Shown here one piece after another: positions 24,278 through 36,002 of a stretch of DNA of 64,000 nt; the first letter of the stretch is position 1; each line of letters starts with the position of its first letter. The stretch spans positions 1,453,501-1,517,500 of the forward strand of contig JARUPY010000154.1 in NCBI GenBank assembly GCA_029817715.1, given 5' to 3'. This DNA comes from Melastoma dodecandrum (Eukaryota; Streptophyta; Magnoliopsida; Myrtales; Melastomataceae). The translations under genes and the position numbers were made by a program. Under the pieces are notes generated by a model, which was given only the letters and a program-made list of their open reading frames with translations, searched no databases and was not told where the DNA came from.

Positions 24278-25866
24278 CTACTCTATCTTCAGCTCTTCCA
24301 TGGTTGATGGTGCCGATTCAGTCTCTGGCATTGCAGATGTTGCTTTCGAAAGTAGCCCCACTTCTTCCTCACCCTCAATGTCCTTGTGGAGCTCCGGTTT
24401 GGCGCCGTTGCCATCCGATGCGTCCTGGAATACCACCCATTGCCTATCCTTTGAGTAAATGATAGCTGGGTATAATAAAAACCCGACCGCCATGACCGTT
24501 CCGCTGACTATGACTGTTTTCAAAGATGCTAAACACATCACGAGGACAAGCAGTGCAGTCGGAGGCAGGCAGAGGATGGTTGCACCGAGCGTCTCCAGAG
24601 GTACTCGATAAGGCCTGTGGAGGTCTGGCTTCTTGATCCGGAGTTTTAGGAAAGCCGCGAATTCGAGGAGCATTCCGATGGAGTAGAGGAAGTTGAGGAA
24701 CTCGAGAATCTCTTGGAAGGTCATCCACGACAGGAAGATTACTCCCGTTGCCGAGCATAGAATGCTGATTGTTGGCGTCCCGTGCTTCGACCTTTCGGAA
24801 ATGATTGAGTCAGAATTCTTGAAAAAGCTATGACCAGAAGAATTTCGAGCAAAAGCGGGTCTTACCTGGAAGCGAATATTGAGGGAAGCATTCCCATTTC
24901 ACTCATTCCCAGCAGCTGAAAAGCATCGCTGCTCATCTCTGCCTCGAACAACCCCATATTAGACATTGCGGCCGCGGCCTGAATCCACCCTCTCAACCAC
25001 ACCCCACCAATCAAAAACCCAACCTCTGCGAAATACCCATCGCTCCATTGGCTGGGAGGACTGTCCAGCGCACCCGTGCCTGCTAATAGTGGGATCAAGT
25101 ACGAGCACACCACCAACACAACTGCCCCAAACAGCGCCCTCGGGAAAGTCCGGCTCGGGTTGTCGACCTCCCCTGCTAGAGTACTTGCCTTGTCCCAGTA
25201 ATTCAAGTTCCAGAACATGCTATTGAAATAGCCCCGCCAATCCACCCTTCCAAAATCGACCCTCAACCAATTCCTCGGTCGGATCCTAGGAACTGCAAGC
25301 ACGACCATAACTGCGAACGGCAGGAGAGAGAAAGCTGCGAGGGATACCGCTGAGAACCCAACAATATGAAGCCCCCTGTAATTCAAGTAGGTGAGGGAGG
25401 CCGTGATCCCGAGAAGAGCTGGGACCCGAGCAGCCAATTGATTGAAGATGGGGAATGAGTGCTTCAGGTAGTCGAGGAACAACACCGGGTACAGCGCGTT
25501 ATCCATTACCCCACTAAACCACTTCCAGAACCCTTCCTGGAATCCCCAGAAGGGTCCGAACGCTGACGATATCCACAACACGTATCCGCCATTCCCGGGG
25601 AAACTTGTGGCGAGCTCCGCGGTGACCAGTGCCTCAGGGATGCTCCAGAAAATAGGGAAAATCAGGAAACCGAGCAGGGACAGCAAGGGGCCGCCCCCTG
25701 CCCTTACAGAATCCTCGACGCCGAAGGGGCCGCCGGAGACTTCGTAGAAGATAAGGGCGATCAAGGGGAGGAGAGTCAACTTGGGATTGGGACTAGTCCT
25801 GGAGGTTTCCTTGGCAAGGCCATCACTTGATGATGCCCCACCCCCCTCTACTTCTTCCTCACCCAT
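24278..25866 (-). CDS. Polyamine uptake transporter (PUT/LAT, APC superfamily)
   Basis: Two exons: 25866-24866 and 24791-24278, 1515 nt, 504 residues. It is a multi-pass membrane protein with about twelve hydrophobic segments. The first is [21 protein letters not shown], whose unwound GGPFG core is typical of this family; then come a [10 protein letters not shown] segment and [17 protein letters not shown], diagnostic of plant PUT/LAT transporters (RMV1 type). The C-terminus is acidic and cytosolic. Members import polyamines, and also paraquat, by proton coupling at the plasma membrane or endomembranes. The acidic, Ser-rich N-terminus up to residue 25 is poorly conserved. The acceptor GAAAG|G is non-consensus but gives ASRSKHGTP, the conserved loop. 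I am sure of the family; substrate range is inferred. Confidence 0.94.
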
Positions 25867-26507
25867 CTAACAAGACAAGAACAACAACAACAGAAGACAG
25901 ATAGGTTTAAGATTCAAGGATGATTGTTGTTACTACAGGCTTCCCAGAAAACTGGATCTCATGTCTCCTCCATCTTTGACATTGTTGCCAAAAGCCAGGT
26001 TTGACTTTGATTTCCTTTCCCCCAAAGCTTTCGTGGGATCTACTCTCTTTGCCATTCGTTTGACCGATCAAAAGGAAATTGGGAAAATCAAGATGAGCCC
26101 GAAGGATTGGTTAGAAAAATTGATCCCAAATTAGAGGAGATTATAAAGTTAATTTCCTGAGATTAAGTTTTGGGACTAAACCCTTTCGTTTTCTATCTTT
26201 GTATTCACTGGGGAGTTCGTCTATATCTCTCTTTACTTGATGACCAAGGAATCATCAACTTGAGCTGTAAATGGGAGATTAGTAGGATAGCATTAACTTA
26301 GGGTATACTCCGGCATTTTTATCTTCCCTATACTTAATAATCAACTCCACTATCATCTAAACATCACCTTATCCTCACATGAATGGCTGATTTTCAGAAA
26401 TGAACACGCATCGAGGACAAACAATTGGACGAGTAAGATGATTGGTTGTTCCCTGTATGTATGTACCTTTCATCTACATTGAGAAACAAAACAAGACTAA
26501 AATGTCC
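25867..26507. other. Intergenic region
   Basis: Promoter and leader of the transporter gene on the left and 3' UTR of the zinc-finger gene on the right. No coding or repeat signal was seen. Confidence 0.5.
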
Positions 26508-27508
26508 CTATCTGCTCGACGAAGGGCCTGGATTTGGGTTGTCGCCAGATTCAGTATCTGTGATCTCGACTGTCCGAAGTGGTGGGGGCTCTCCGAATTT
26601 CATTATGTATGCAGTCTCGTATGGAGGCCGCAGCTGCGAAAGCACTTGTGCGTCTATGTAGGAGTCGCAGGCGAAACACCACACGGACAGGTCACTGTTC
26701 CAAGAAGAGATAAAAGGACTGAGCAAGGCTACAGGAAAAAAATGGCAGAATAAGACGAGGACTTTTTTACATGTGTCCGCAACCACGACTGAAATCTCAA
26801 AACTTGTTTTGATTCATAGATTTACATGACCAAACTGCAACTGTTGAGAAAATCAACAACCCGCATTGCCAGCATGCAGTTGCAGCCGGAAAAATGCCCG
26901 CGCAAGTTCACTTCCGGCTAAAGGCAAGCCATAGGGATATGACATGTGCTAAAAATGCGAGAACGCTCGACCAAAGTACCTGAAGCTGAGTGCAAGGGCG
27001 TGACCAGTTTCCTGGGAATGGTGGAGCATGTGCTTGTTAACGAACCGGCTGCACAGCACGTCCTTGCAGCACAGGCAGAGCCAATTCTCGCTTGGATGCT
27101 GGCACCTGATAACATTTTTTTTACTTAAACCAACAACTCCATCACTAAATTAAGTAAAAACATCAACACATTGACAGAAAACATTCGGATTCTTCCCTTA
27201 TTTCCACTCAACGAACACAAACTAAACCCCGACAAAATGGGGAAAGAACTCCAATCCAGCTAAACACCAAAGAGAAGCCCATAAGATCATCTCTTACAGG
27301 AACCCCAACACCCCAATCGATTTCTAGGCAGGAAACTAAGTCAACCTCAATACTTGGATCACCTGAAGCAGTGCGTATCAGGAGGAGGGATATGGAAGAG
27401 ATCGGGGTCGAGAGAATCCAGGTGATCGCACCACGTCCTAGCCTCAACCCATCCAGATCCAGCCCCGATCAGGTCCAATTCGTCTTCGACCCCGATTCCG
27501 TCCGCCAT
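26508..27508 (-). CDS. UBP-type zinc-finger (ZnF-UBP) protein
   Basis: Three exons: 27508-27363, 27105-26980 and 26694-26508, 459 nt for 152 residues. After an acidic start comes TWCDHL, then RCQHPSENWLCLCCKDVLCS, NKHMLHHSQETGH and LSVWCFACDSYID, the Cys/His pattern of the ubiquitin-binding ZnF-UBP domain of deubiquitinases and HDAC6. The domain recognises the free C-terminal GG of ubiquitin in its better-studied members. No protease, deacetylase or RING domain accompanies it, so the product is a stand-alone domain protein with a disordered C-terminus (TESGDNPNPGPSSSR). An in-frame GTG lies further upstream, but the ATG at 27508 is the first proper start. Function in plants is unclear. Confidence 0.88.
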
Positions 27509-27655
27509 TGTTTGAGGTGTTGGTGCGAGCTCAAGCTCGCGGGAATCCCCCACTTCGGCCTTAACATTAGGGCTCCGAAATGGGTGACCTCGGGTCGGGT
27601 CGGGTCATATTGTTGGGCTCAAGAAGAAGGCCCAGTACGATTCAGCAGCAAAGCT

Positions 27656-28333
27656 TTAACTTTGAGAGAAAGCGGCCTTGTAATCAGCCCGGAGTTCATC
27701 CGCGCTCTTCCCCAGGAGCTGGTTGAAGTAGTCGGCGCCGTAACCCGTCCTCATCTTCTTGTTCAGCTCGGCCACGAACCCCTGCACCAGCCTCTCTCAG
27801 TAGTCCAGGAACCTCGCCGTCACATCGTACCCGTGGTCCTAGTTGTCCCCTTCCCCCAACTTCGCCCAATAGCTCGGCGCGTAACCCGCCTTTAGCCTCA
27901 CAAAGTCAGCCACCCCCTCTATTAGCCCAACCGGGGTCTGACCGTTCCCGTTCCATTGCCACACGTGCGTTATCTCGTGGTACATCACCCCTGCAAACTC
28001 CGTCCTCAGGTCTCCCCTGTAATCCCCGATGTGCCTGGCACTGAAGTGAATCTCGTCGTTGCTTGCGTACGCGACCCCGTCCATGTCGTCAATGAATATG
28101 CCGACCACCATCGTGCCCTTCCTGTCCCCCGGAGATGTCTCCTGGAAGGTCGTCCATATGAAGTTGGTGGCCTTGCCTGCAACGTCGTGGGTGAAGCCGA
28201 CGCCAATCTCGTTCTCGTACAGAACACCCCCGGACGTGCCCCTGGCGGTGTTGGTCACGGGGTAGTCGACCGCGCCAGCGTCCGATAGTACTGCCACGAG
28301 GACGGACACGGAGAGGAGGGTTTTGGAGTGCAT
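27656..28333 (-). pseudogene. Basic secretory protein (PF04450) pseudogene with two stop codons
   Basis: The frame runs 678 nt, exactly the codon count expected from its intact neighbour. It has a signal peptide (KTLLSVSVLVAVLSDAGA), the zincin motif HEITH at codons 119-123 and the downstream GNGQTPVGLIEGVADFVR block. Codon 165 is TAG (27841-27839) where the neighbour has Trp, and codon 179 is TGA (27799-27797) where it has Cys. Beyond both, the frame continues with recognisable family sequence (FVAELNKKMRTGYGADYF, NQLLGKSADELRADYK) to a natural TAA at 27658-27656. There are no indels. A truncated product would keep the putative metal site but lose the last third. A TATA-like sequence remains upstream (about 28406-28413), so it may still be transcribed. 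Decay looks recent. A sequencing error is possible but two independent errors are less likely. Confidence 0.88.
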
Positions 28334-28660
28334 GGCTTCAGTAAATGAAAACGATGGGTTTAATTTGTCTCAGGACATGAAAAGCTTATGACCAAACATG
28401 AGACCTATTTATAGAACAAAGATCTGGATGTGTGGATGGTCGGGTGTCTGTCTGAATGTGAAATTAAATGTTAGACGTCGAACGAGACAAGATGGGAAGA
28501 CAAACGAATGGCGATTAAGTTTGGTTCACTTCGTAGAAACGTAAACAAGTTTGATAAGACTTTTTGGCTCACACTCGGTATTCTTGTAAAAAGTATTCAT
28601 AAACTTGTGTTATATTGCAGACATGAGGTTGTCATTTCTTAAACATGGTGTATTAGGGCT

Positions 28661-29332
28661 TCAGGGGTACATTGCCTTGTAATCATCCCATAACTGATCC
28701 ACGCTCTTCCCGACCAGCTGGGCGAAGTAGTCCTCGCTGTAACTTGTCTTCATCATTCTATTCAGATCGGCCACGAAACCGTGCCTCAGTCCGCTGCAGT
28801 ACTCTAGGAACCATGCCGTGACGGCGTACCCTTGATCCCAGCTATTCCCTTCCCCCCGCTTCACCCAGTGGGTCTGCGCGTAACCCCCGCTAAGCCTAAC
28901 GTAGTCCGCGATCCCCTCGAGGAGCCCCGTTGGGGTCTGACCATTCCCATTCCACTGCCAGACGTGGGCCATCTCGTGGTAGAGCACGCCGGCGAACTCA
29001 GCCCTGAGGTCGCCCGAGGTAGCCTCAATGTTCTGCCCGCTGACATGGATCTCGTTATTACTGGTATAAGTTGTGAACACGTCATCATCGATAAACAAGC
29101 TCACCGACCCAAAGTCCTTCCTGTCCGTCGGTGACGTCTCCTCAAAGGTTGTCCATATGAACTGGGTCGCCGTAGTAAGCACTCCCACCGCAAAGCTCGT
29201 GCCGATCTCATTCTCGAACCGCAATCCTCCCGGAGTTCCTGTTGCGGTGTTGGTCACGGTGTATTCCACGGCTTCGCCGGCCAGTAATATGGCCGCGAGG
29301 GTGGAAACCGAGAGAAGTGTTCGCATATGCAT
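28661..29332 (-). CDS. Basic secretory protein (plant PF04450 family)
   Basis: A single exon of 672 nt encodes 223 residues. It starts with a signal peptide (MRTLLSVSTLAAILLAGEA) and continues with NEIGTSFAVG, FIWTTFEETSPTDRK and DEIH-like segments, then the zinc-metalloprotease-like HEMAH at 119-123 with GNGQTPTGLLEGIADYVR downstream. The C-terminal part WDQGYAVTAWFLEYC matches the region where the adjacent paralog carries stop codons. Family members (for example tobacco NtPRp27) are secreted, induced by pathogens or wounding, and thought to be extracellular peptidases; activity is not proven for most. The start is placed at the ATG at 29332; a GTG lies two codons upstream and a second ATG two codons downstream. 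It forms a head-to-tail pair with the pseudogene, 327 bp apart. Confidence 0.93.
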   Translation of the reverse strand: MHMRTLLSVSTLAAILLAGEAVEYTVTNTATGTPGGLRFENEIGTSFAVGVLTTATQFIWTTFEETSPTDRKDFGSVSLFIDDDVFTTYTSNNEIHVSGQNIEATSGDLRAEFAGVLYHEMAHVWQWNGNGQTPTGLLEGIADYVRLSGGYAQTHWVKRGEGNSWDQGYAVTAWFLEYCSGLRHGFVADLNRMMKTSYSEDYFAQLVGKSVDQLWDDYKAMYP

Positions 29333-31217
29333 GGTCACGAACGATCAATCCAATGCTTATACTCCTTTGTACATGAAAATTAGGAGGAATGTTGGGTGTT
29401 TATGTAGAGCTTGCAAGCACATTTACCCTGACAAGACTACGTTCATTTGTCCCACATTATTAAAATTTTCGCTAAATTTGCCCACGTTGGTCGAAGCAAT
29501 TCCTCTTTTAACAGTTAGTAAGTTAAACGTTGTTATGTGACTAATATATTGAGCCATTTATAGGACGATGCAAACTAACATTCCTAGCTCGAGGAATTTG
29601 TCATGAGGCAATTTGTTCTTTTTCAACATTCGTCACGAGGCAATTTGTTTCATTGATTACGAAGCTTCTTCCTCTTTGTCTATGGCCCAACTGTCATTTA
29701 CAATGCAACGGATTTCTGACATCCCGTTAAGTTGGGATAGTGATGGCATTTGCGAAAAACTAGGATGAGAAGACGTCCTGAGAGACGATCTGGTTGCACA
29801 GCTCCTACCTCTGAACTCTGATCTCGGATCATCCGAGGTTCATCCCTTGGCCCTTCATGTTGTCATTGTTGACAGAAGCAACTCCAGTAAAAGGCCCTTC
29901 ATGTTTTCATCGTCCGGAACCGAGCGCGAGAATGAACGACGTGAGGCCCTTAGGTTAATATGACACGGATCGGCCTGTGGACCGGCCTCGGCGTATCCGG
30001 TAAGCCCTCCGGCCCATGGACGGGCCTCGGCGTATGGAAAGAATTTTAGTCTCATGAAGTTCCTCTGGCTCTTGTTGAGGTTATTAGGACAAAGTGCTTT
30101 CCGTATGTCTGAGGATCATAAGTTTCCTTGTATTTTTATCCAATAGCAACTAAAAGTCATCGTCAACCCCGAGTGCTTTCAAGAAGAGTCGACCAAATGT
30201 TGTGTAACCCCGAGATTCAATCAAGGAGCAGTTGGTCACTTTCGTTATGCCTTGCGTTAGTATATATTCATGATGATTGTAAAGATTTGTGGTGGGAGCC
30301 AAAAAGCGAACTAATGTTTTTCTTTTACTTGAACAACATGGAGTGACGAATCAAAACTAGATGGACCGACGGACGAGACTGGCTGACTGACTGACTATTA
30401 GATGAACCCCCAACCCACCGAAACCCGTTCCAAAATTCGCGAAATAATTCGATTTTTGAATTTTTTATAAAGAGGTTAAAATACCATATTTTTTAGATGC
30501 TTTAAACTTGATATTTTAAATATCAATTTTTTTACGAATTAAATTTAGCATTTTTTAAAAATTATTATTATATTTTACTAAATATTATTCGCATGATGTG
30601 AAGCCGTCTCAGTTATGTATGGAGTTAGACGGCGTACACGTGTCAGATATTCAAGTGGATTTCTTTTCTAGCTTTGTTTTCCTCCAAATTTTTTTTAAAA
30701 GAAATTTGTTTAATTTACAAAATAAATACAGATGGAAGTCATCATTTTTTTTTTCTCTCAAACTCATTTTACAAAGCTGTTTACGATCAATTAAAATCGA
30801 ACGGGTAGGTCGAACATTCTGCCAAGAATCAATGACTGATGATATCATTCTATTTCTCAATGGAGGAGTTTTTTTTTTTTAACATAATCACGATCGGAAC
30901 GAGATAGATTTAAAATTCTACATCCGGTTTATTCTAATGCTTGATTTCGTCAAAAATGTTCCGAATATTATTATTCCATTTCACCTTTTGTTTTATTCCT
31001 CAATCCTCTACTAAAAGAATGAAATCAGGGGGAGGGGGAATATTTCATTACACATGAAATCTTATTCCAATATGATCGTAAAAACAAAAATAACCTTGAA
31101 CTTCAAACTTACATACTTATCCACCGAATTACTTGAGCTGGAACTAAAACGCACACATCCACAATCACATCACCAAACCCATCTCTAACATCAACCACAT
31201 TAGCTTTGTCTGTCTTA
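29333..31217. other. Intergenic region, 1.9 kb, no gene seen
   Basis: Starts with the promoter of the secretory protein gene. Around 29960-30040 the motif GGCCTCGGCGTAT occurs twice, about 50 bases apart, in otherwise unique sequence. A GACT microrepeat lies near 30380-30397. From 30440 on it is very AT-rich. The right end is the UGT84A 3' UTR. Confidence 0.5.
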
Positions 31218-32735
31218 TTAGGACACGATCTCCATCTTCCAGTTGGTCGTCGATTTTTCCACCCCCTTCCCAATCCCCCCGACCTCTTCCACTAAGTCAA
31301 CCGCCACCTTCGGCAAAGCCTCCCCGCCTGCCACGCTCCGTCTCTTTACCTCGTCCACGAACGACTGGAGGTTCCTCTCCGAGGATCCTCCCTCCGCGAT
31401 TGCCCCCTCGGCCTCTGCCTTCCACTTCAGGGCGTTCTCCCGCATCTTGGCAGCTTTGGGACCGACTGTTGCCTCCAGCAGGCACTTCTCGACCACGTCC
31501 CTCGTGATGAGCTTGTCCTCTGCCTCCCCTCGGCACATCCTTACCCCAACCTTGAATATGTCCACTAGGTACTTGGCGTCTGTGACCTGGTCTCCCCATT
31601 GGGGGAAGGCGACCACCGGCATCCCTGATGTGAGCGCCTCCATGGTCGAGTTCCACCCACAGTGCGTCACGAAACACGCGACCGAGGGGTGTGCCAGGAC
31701 CTGCTCCTGAGGGCTCCACTGCACGACTTTACCCTTGTCTCCAGCCTTCTCGAGGAACCCATCCGGTAGGGTGAGGACGGTGTAGCCGGAATCCTTGTGC
31801 GGCGGCTTCATCACCCAGATGAAGTTGACCCCGGAATTCAGCAGACCGTACGCGATCTCATCCCACTGGTCCTGCTTCAAGTACACGACGCTCCCGAACA
31901 AGACGTAAACAACCGACTTCGGGGGCTTCGAGTCGAGCCACCCGATGCAGTCGTCGGCCTTCATGAAGTCACCGCGAACGGCGTTCGGCGCCCTCGGGTT
32001 CTTGAACAGTGGTCCGACTGTAAGGATCGGGCAGATCTTCGACATGTACTCAATGATCTCAGCCTCAAGCGCATGGAATGTGTCCATGAGGATGCAGAAC
32101 GGCTTCTCAAGGTTCCCATACTGCCCCATGATGGCCCGACGGAGGAACGGATACGGCGTCGTGGGGTACAGGAAGCTCGGGACCTCATCGTGCTTCAACA
32201 GCGGCATGCAAGGCAGCTGGATGTCGATCTCCATCGCTTCCTCAGACGGGAAACGGACCAGGTTATGGTAGTAATGGTAGTACGCGGCAAAACATGCGCA
32301 GGACTGCACCCACAGCATGGCCGAGGGGAGACCCAGCGACTCAGCCACATCGGACACCCAAGGGATGAACGGATTATTAATAAGGCAGGAAACAGGGCGG
32401 CCACGCTCGGCATTCTTCCTAATCATCTCAGGGATGACGACCTTCCCAACCTTCTCGAGCTGAGGGAGGTACTGGTCAAGGTCCTGGCGACGGGGCTCGT
32501 CCTCGTCCCACCCGTCCTCAAAAAACTCAAAGCGGATGAAGCCGTCGCCGACGGGGGAGGGCTCGTCGCTGCAGCCGCTGGCCTTACGCATCTGCTTGCC
32601 GATGCTCTCGGGGGTGGTGAAGGTGACGAGGAGTCCCTTGGAGGCGAGGCGCTTGCCGAGACGGAGCAAAGGGTTGACATGGCCCTGGCCGGGGAATGAT
32701 ACTAGGAAAACATGTACCAAGGTTTCGGATCCCAT
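31218..32735 (-). CDS. UGT84A: UGT84A-type UDP-glucosyltransferase (gallate/hydroxycinnamate glucose ester former)
   Basis: One intronless frame of 505 residues, family-typical length. His19 in [11 protein letters not shown] is the expected catalytic base. The PSPG box, which binds UDP-sugar, spans residues 340-383 from WSPQEQ to FPQWGDQ and ends in glutamine, as in glucose-using enzymes. ECFGFF-free stretches such as [20 protein letters not shown] and [19 protein letters not shown] are hallmarks of the UGT84A group. It should esterify the carboxyl group of gallic or hydroxycinnamic acids with glucose in the cytosol, the first step towards gallotannins and ellagitannins; that substrate is inferred from similarity to pomegranate and oak enzymes. 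One oddity is [10 protein letters not shown], where relatives usually have Ser in place of Leu in this strand. A related UGT84B lies 3.3 kb away on the same strand. Confidence 0.93.
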   Translation of the reverse strand: MGSETLVHVFLVSFPGQGHVNPLLRLGKRLASKGLLVTFTTPESIGKQMRKASGCSDEPSPVGDGFIRFEFFEDGWDEDEPRRQDLDQYLPQLEKVGKVVIPEMIRKNAERGRPVSCLINNPFIPWVSDVAESLGLPSAMLWVQSCACFAAYYHYYHNLVRFPSEEAMEIDIQLPCMPLLKHDEVPSFLYPTTPYPFLRRAIMGQYGNLEKPFCILMDTFHALEAEIIEYMSKICPILTVGPLFKNPRAPNAVRGDFMKADDCIGWLDSKPPKSVVYVLFGSVVYLKQDQWDEIAYGLLNSGVNFIWVMKPPHKDSGYTVLTLPDGFLEKAGDKGKVVQWSPQEQVLAHPSVACFVTHCGWNSTMEALTSGMPVVAFPQWGDQVTDAKYLVDIFKVGVRMCRGEAEDKLITRDVVEKCLLEATVGPKAAKMRENALKWKAEAEGAIAEGGSSERNLQSFVDEVKRRSVAGGEALPKVAVDLVEEVGGIGKGVEKSTTNWKMEIVS

Positions 32736-35700
32736 TACAAAAAAACAACAATCTTTTTACAAACGATGGAATCCGAAGCTACTGAGCGTGGCTTTCTGAC
32801 GGGGATTTGATACGAGGGACAATGTGGGGTGGTGGTATTCTTATATGAAAGTCGTGTCCGTAGGACATAATTTGAATTAAATGCGGTTGGGTTCGGTGTT
32901 TGAGATCTGTCTATCAAACCTTCATTTGGGGATTTGGAAGGTTCGGTAATGAGAAGAAAGGGAGAGGGATCTTGACTGTCAGAACCCCCCCACTTGTAAG
33001 GGATTTGATGGTTCTGATTTGGTAAGAAACATACGTTATATGTTGGTTTTATAATTTTCTTTTTCCCTATACTAAAGAAAAACTTACCAAAATTTCTTAT
33101 TGTTTTGCGTCAGATTCCATCTTAAACAAACACGGGGGGTTGTGTTAGCGTTTGGACTGGGAGTAGATGGGAGGGAGAGGAGTGTCTGGTCTGAATCTGA
33201 TCTGACTCCTGTGGAGTGTTGTGTGCTGCTACTACAACCACAACAAACACCCTCTGCCCATCTCTTTGCTCAACGTGAATGTACAACTCTTCTGGAGATC
33301 CCAATGCATTTGACCGCCTACTACCTTTATTATGGATCAAAACGCTCCAATTATGATTTACTACCATGTCTATATAAAAATCTAAGAACCGACAGTAGTA
33401 CGTGGTGTTTGATGAGATCAGGATAAGGACGAAGAATAAATAATGATAAACAATAATTTAGGTATGATTTTCTCGATGTACTAAGTTGACGTTGGAATTA
33501 ATGATGGAGGACAAATATCAATAATAATCGGGAGGACAAGACCCTCGTCGTCGTCCGAGTGGTCTGCCCTGAGAATTGGATGGGGGACACCAGAAATTCA
33601 GTCCCCATTTTGTAAACCCCCCCTTTCTGGAAATGCAAGTCACCCGCCGTTCATTCATTCCAACTCCACGAATTGCAGCTTTACTTTTCCAAAACCACCT
33701 CTCTCTTTTCCCTTTTCGTCCTGAAATATACGACGTTCTTATTGCCGCTCTAATCCTTTTGTCTCGTCGTTCATTCGATCAGGTAACCCGCATCCTGCTC
33801 GGTCACGGCAACTGGCGAGTATCGATTCGTGGTTTCTTTAGTTTGAGATCCGACAGGATCCCACCATTTCGGATGCATTGGGATTGTACAAAATCATCAT
33901 CCGCATGCCTCGTGAATGTATAAATCTTACCGTTTGATCTAAAAGGTTAAGCTATTACGTGAGACTTGTTTTATATTATATAATTTAACGATACGTATTC
34001 CTGGTAATTGGTAGATTAACGAGCCCTTCATGGTGCATGTAGAACGTATGTCTTGATCCGATATCTCTCGCCGCTCGAAAGCTATATTACTCGGTGACTT
34101 CCAGTTTTCTGTTTCAACCAGCTTCTTCTGAACTTGGGCTCAGGCATCCGGAACGCACATATTCACCTCCAGCAGAACCCATTGAAGAATGTCATCCTAT
34201 GTTATCAATCGATCAATCTTAAAACAAATACGAGGGGAAGCTTTAAGATCATTGTCAATACAAGCGAGAATGATGGATGGGTCTCTGAGGAGAGGCACTA
34301 ACAAAGTGGATATTATTAAAAAAGTAGGAACCTTTCTCGTAAACCCTAATTTGTTTATTTTATTCCTTTGCTCTACTAATTTTTTTTTTGTTTCTGTTTA
34401 AAATTAAAATAAAATGGAGGAACACTCTGTCATTCCAATAGGAATGTCCTATTCTGTGCCCACCAACAAGTAGGGGCTAACTTTCTTGCACCCCACTAAT
34501 GATTGGTATCAAGTTCAAATGGTGTAATCAAAGTTGGTTGTGAAGGAGGAGCCTTCCGAATTTCGGGTGTAAAGAAAGAGTTAGGTCAGGGTTTTGTCAT
34601 GATTTGTATCCAATCAAACATACAAAAGAAAACAATTGACTAGATACTTGATTCACAGACTAAAGATTAGAAGAAAATTAAGAGAATGGTGGGTGACGAG
34701 GAAGTTAACGTACTTATTTGTTTAAATGCACATAATTTTTTTACTTAATAAGGAGATTTCGAGACCATTTCAAAGGCTTTTATTCGACGTAAATCCTTTA
34801 GGACCGTTGCAAGACCTAACCTCGACAAGTGAATCCTCGCTGCCCTCTTTTACGTTCATCTTATAAAAATGTACATAAACTTTCGCGAATATGAACGCTT
34901 TTACGAACAGCTAACAGGGAACATAAAATTATTATTAACCAAAAATACAAGTCAATTGTCGGACAAAGTGGGCCGATATGCATCTAAGACCGATGTCATG
35001 AACTCACCTCGCCAATAAATTGGATCTAACTCCAATTCTTGTCACCTGAAAAATCCATTGAATAAATTTTCAAACACATGACACGGGAAATAGACCGCTG
35101 GATGATATAGTATTAGTAGCAACTCTACCGCACTCCCTAAAATTAGTTAAGTCGGGGACCCATCGATTAAATTAATAATCATCCGATTAGTTGTGAAGAA
35201 CATTGGGCCGGCATTTATATGGGCCGAATGGGCCTTGTTAAAAATGGCTCTTAATGGGAAGGCAGACCACAAAACTACGGGACGTCCTACCTTGTTATAT
35301 AACTCGGAAGATTCCTTTATAAGTGATACGGTAAACTGACAACTTCCGTATTAAGGTAATACTTTTTTATATAATTAAGGGGTTGAATAACTGGTTCAAT
35401 GTCAGGATCATCGTTCTATCGTTTTCTCCTTTTTCCAATTTATGCCAACAATCAGAGACAACAAACAAGACAAAGAGAAAAGAATAAAAAAACCAAGTTG
35501 GATTCCTCTTCCTCTCCCATTGATGCACCAAACAACAAAAAACTTAAACAAAAGAAAAAAAATTCAACATCACCCGGCAACGACAGACGGAATTATGATT
35601 TTCCGTGAGTTTTTTGACAATTTTAAAAAAAAATACGAGTTATATTAACTTATTTCACAAAATATTAAAGATCGATTTTCCTTGATGTTCGAATTCGGAT

Positions 35701-36002
35701 AATCAAACAAACTTGTGGCCCAGAAATATTCCCCACGATATGTCCTAAAAATATCAAAATATATGTTCGAGCATTATTGAATATGTCTGTCCTTATTGAT
35801 GTTGGCACCATCCCCTTGTCCATTATTCCATCCGCCCAAAATATACGACGACAACATTATTTGTTTTGGAATTTAGTACATCAAAATCCCCTCCTCCCGA
35901 TACATACGATGAGGATTGAGTTTCCTCCCATTGATTTGGACACGGACAAGATAACAAGAATGAGGTTGAGTTTCGAGAGAAGGCCTCCTCCCTCCTCCAT
36001 CA
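32736..36002. other. Intergenic region, 3.3 kb between the two UGT84 genes
   Basis: Contains the UGT84A promoter on the left and the UGT84B 3' UTR on the right. Several open frames of 70-115 codons occur (for example 33576-33923), without recognisable motifs or flanking splice signals. The stretch 34380-35400 is AT-rich. No transposon ends were identified. Confidence 0.5.

Noticed and set aside
31797..32699. 300-codon open frame on the plus strand
   Set aside because: Antisense shadow of the UGT84A gene, with no homology or start context of its own.
33576..33923. 115-codon open frame between the UGT84 genes
   Set aside because: No recognised motif, no splice or promoter context; probably chance.
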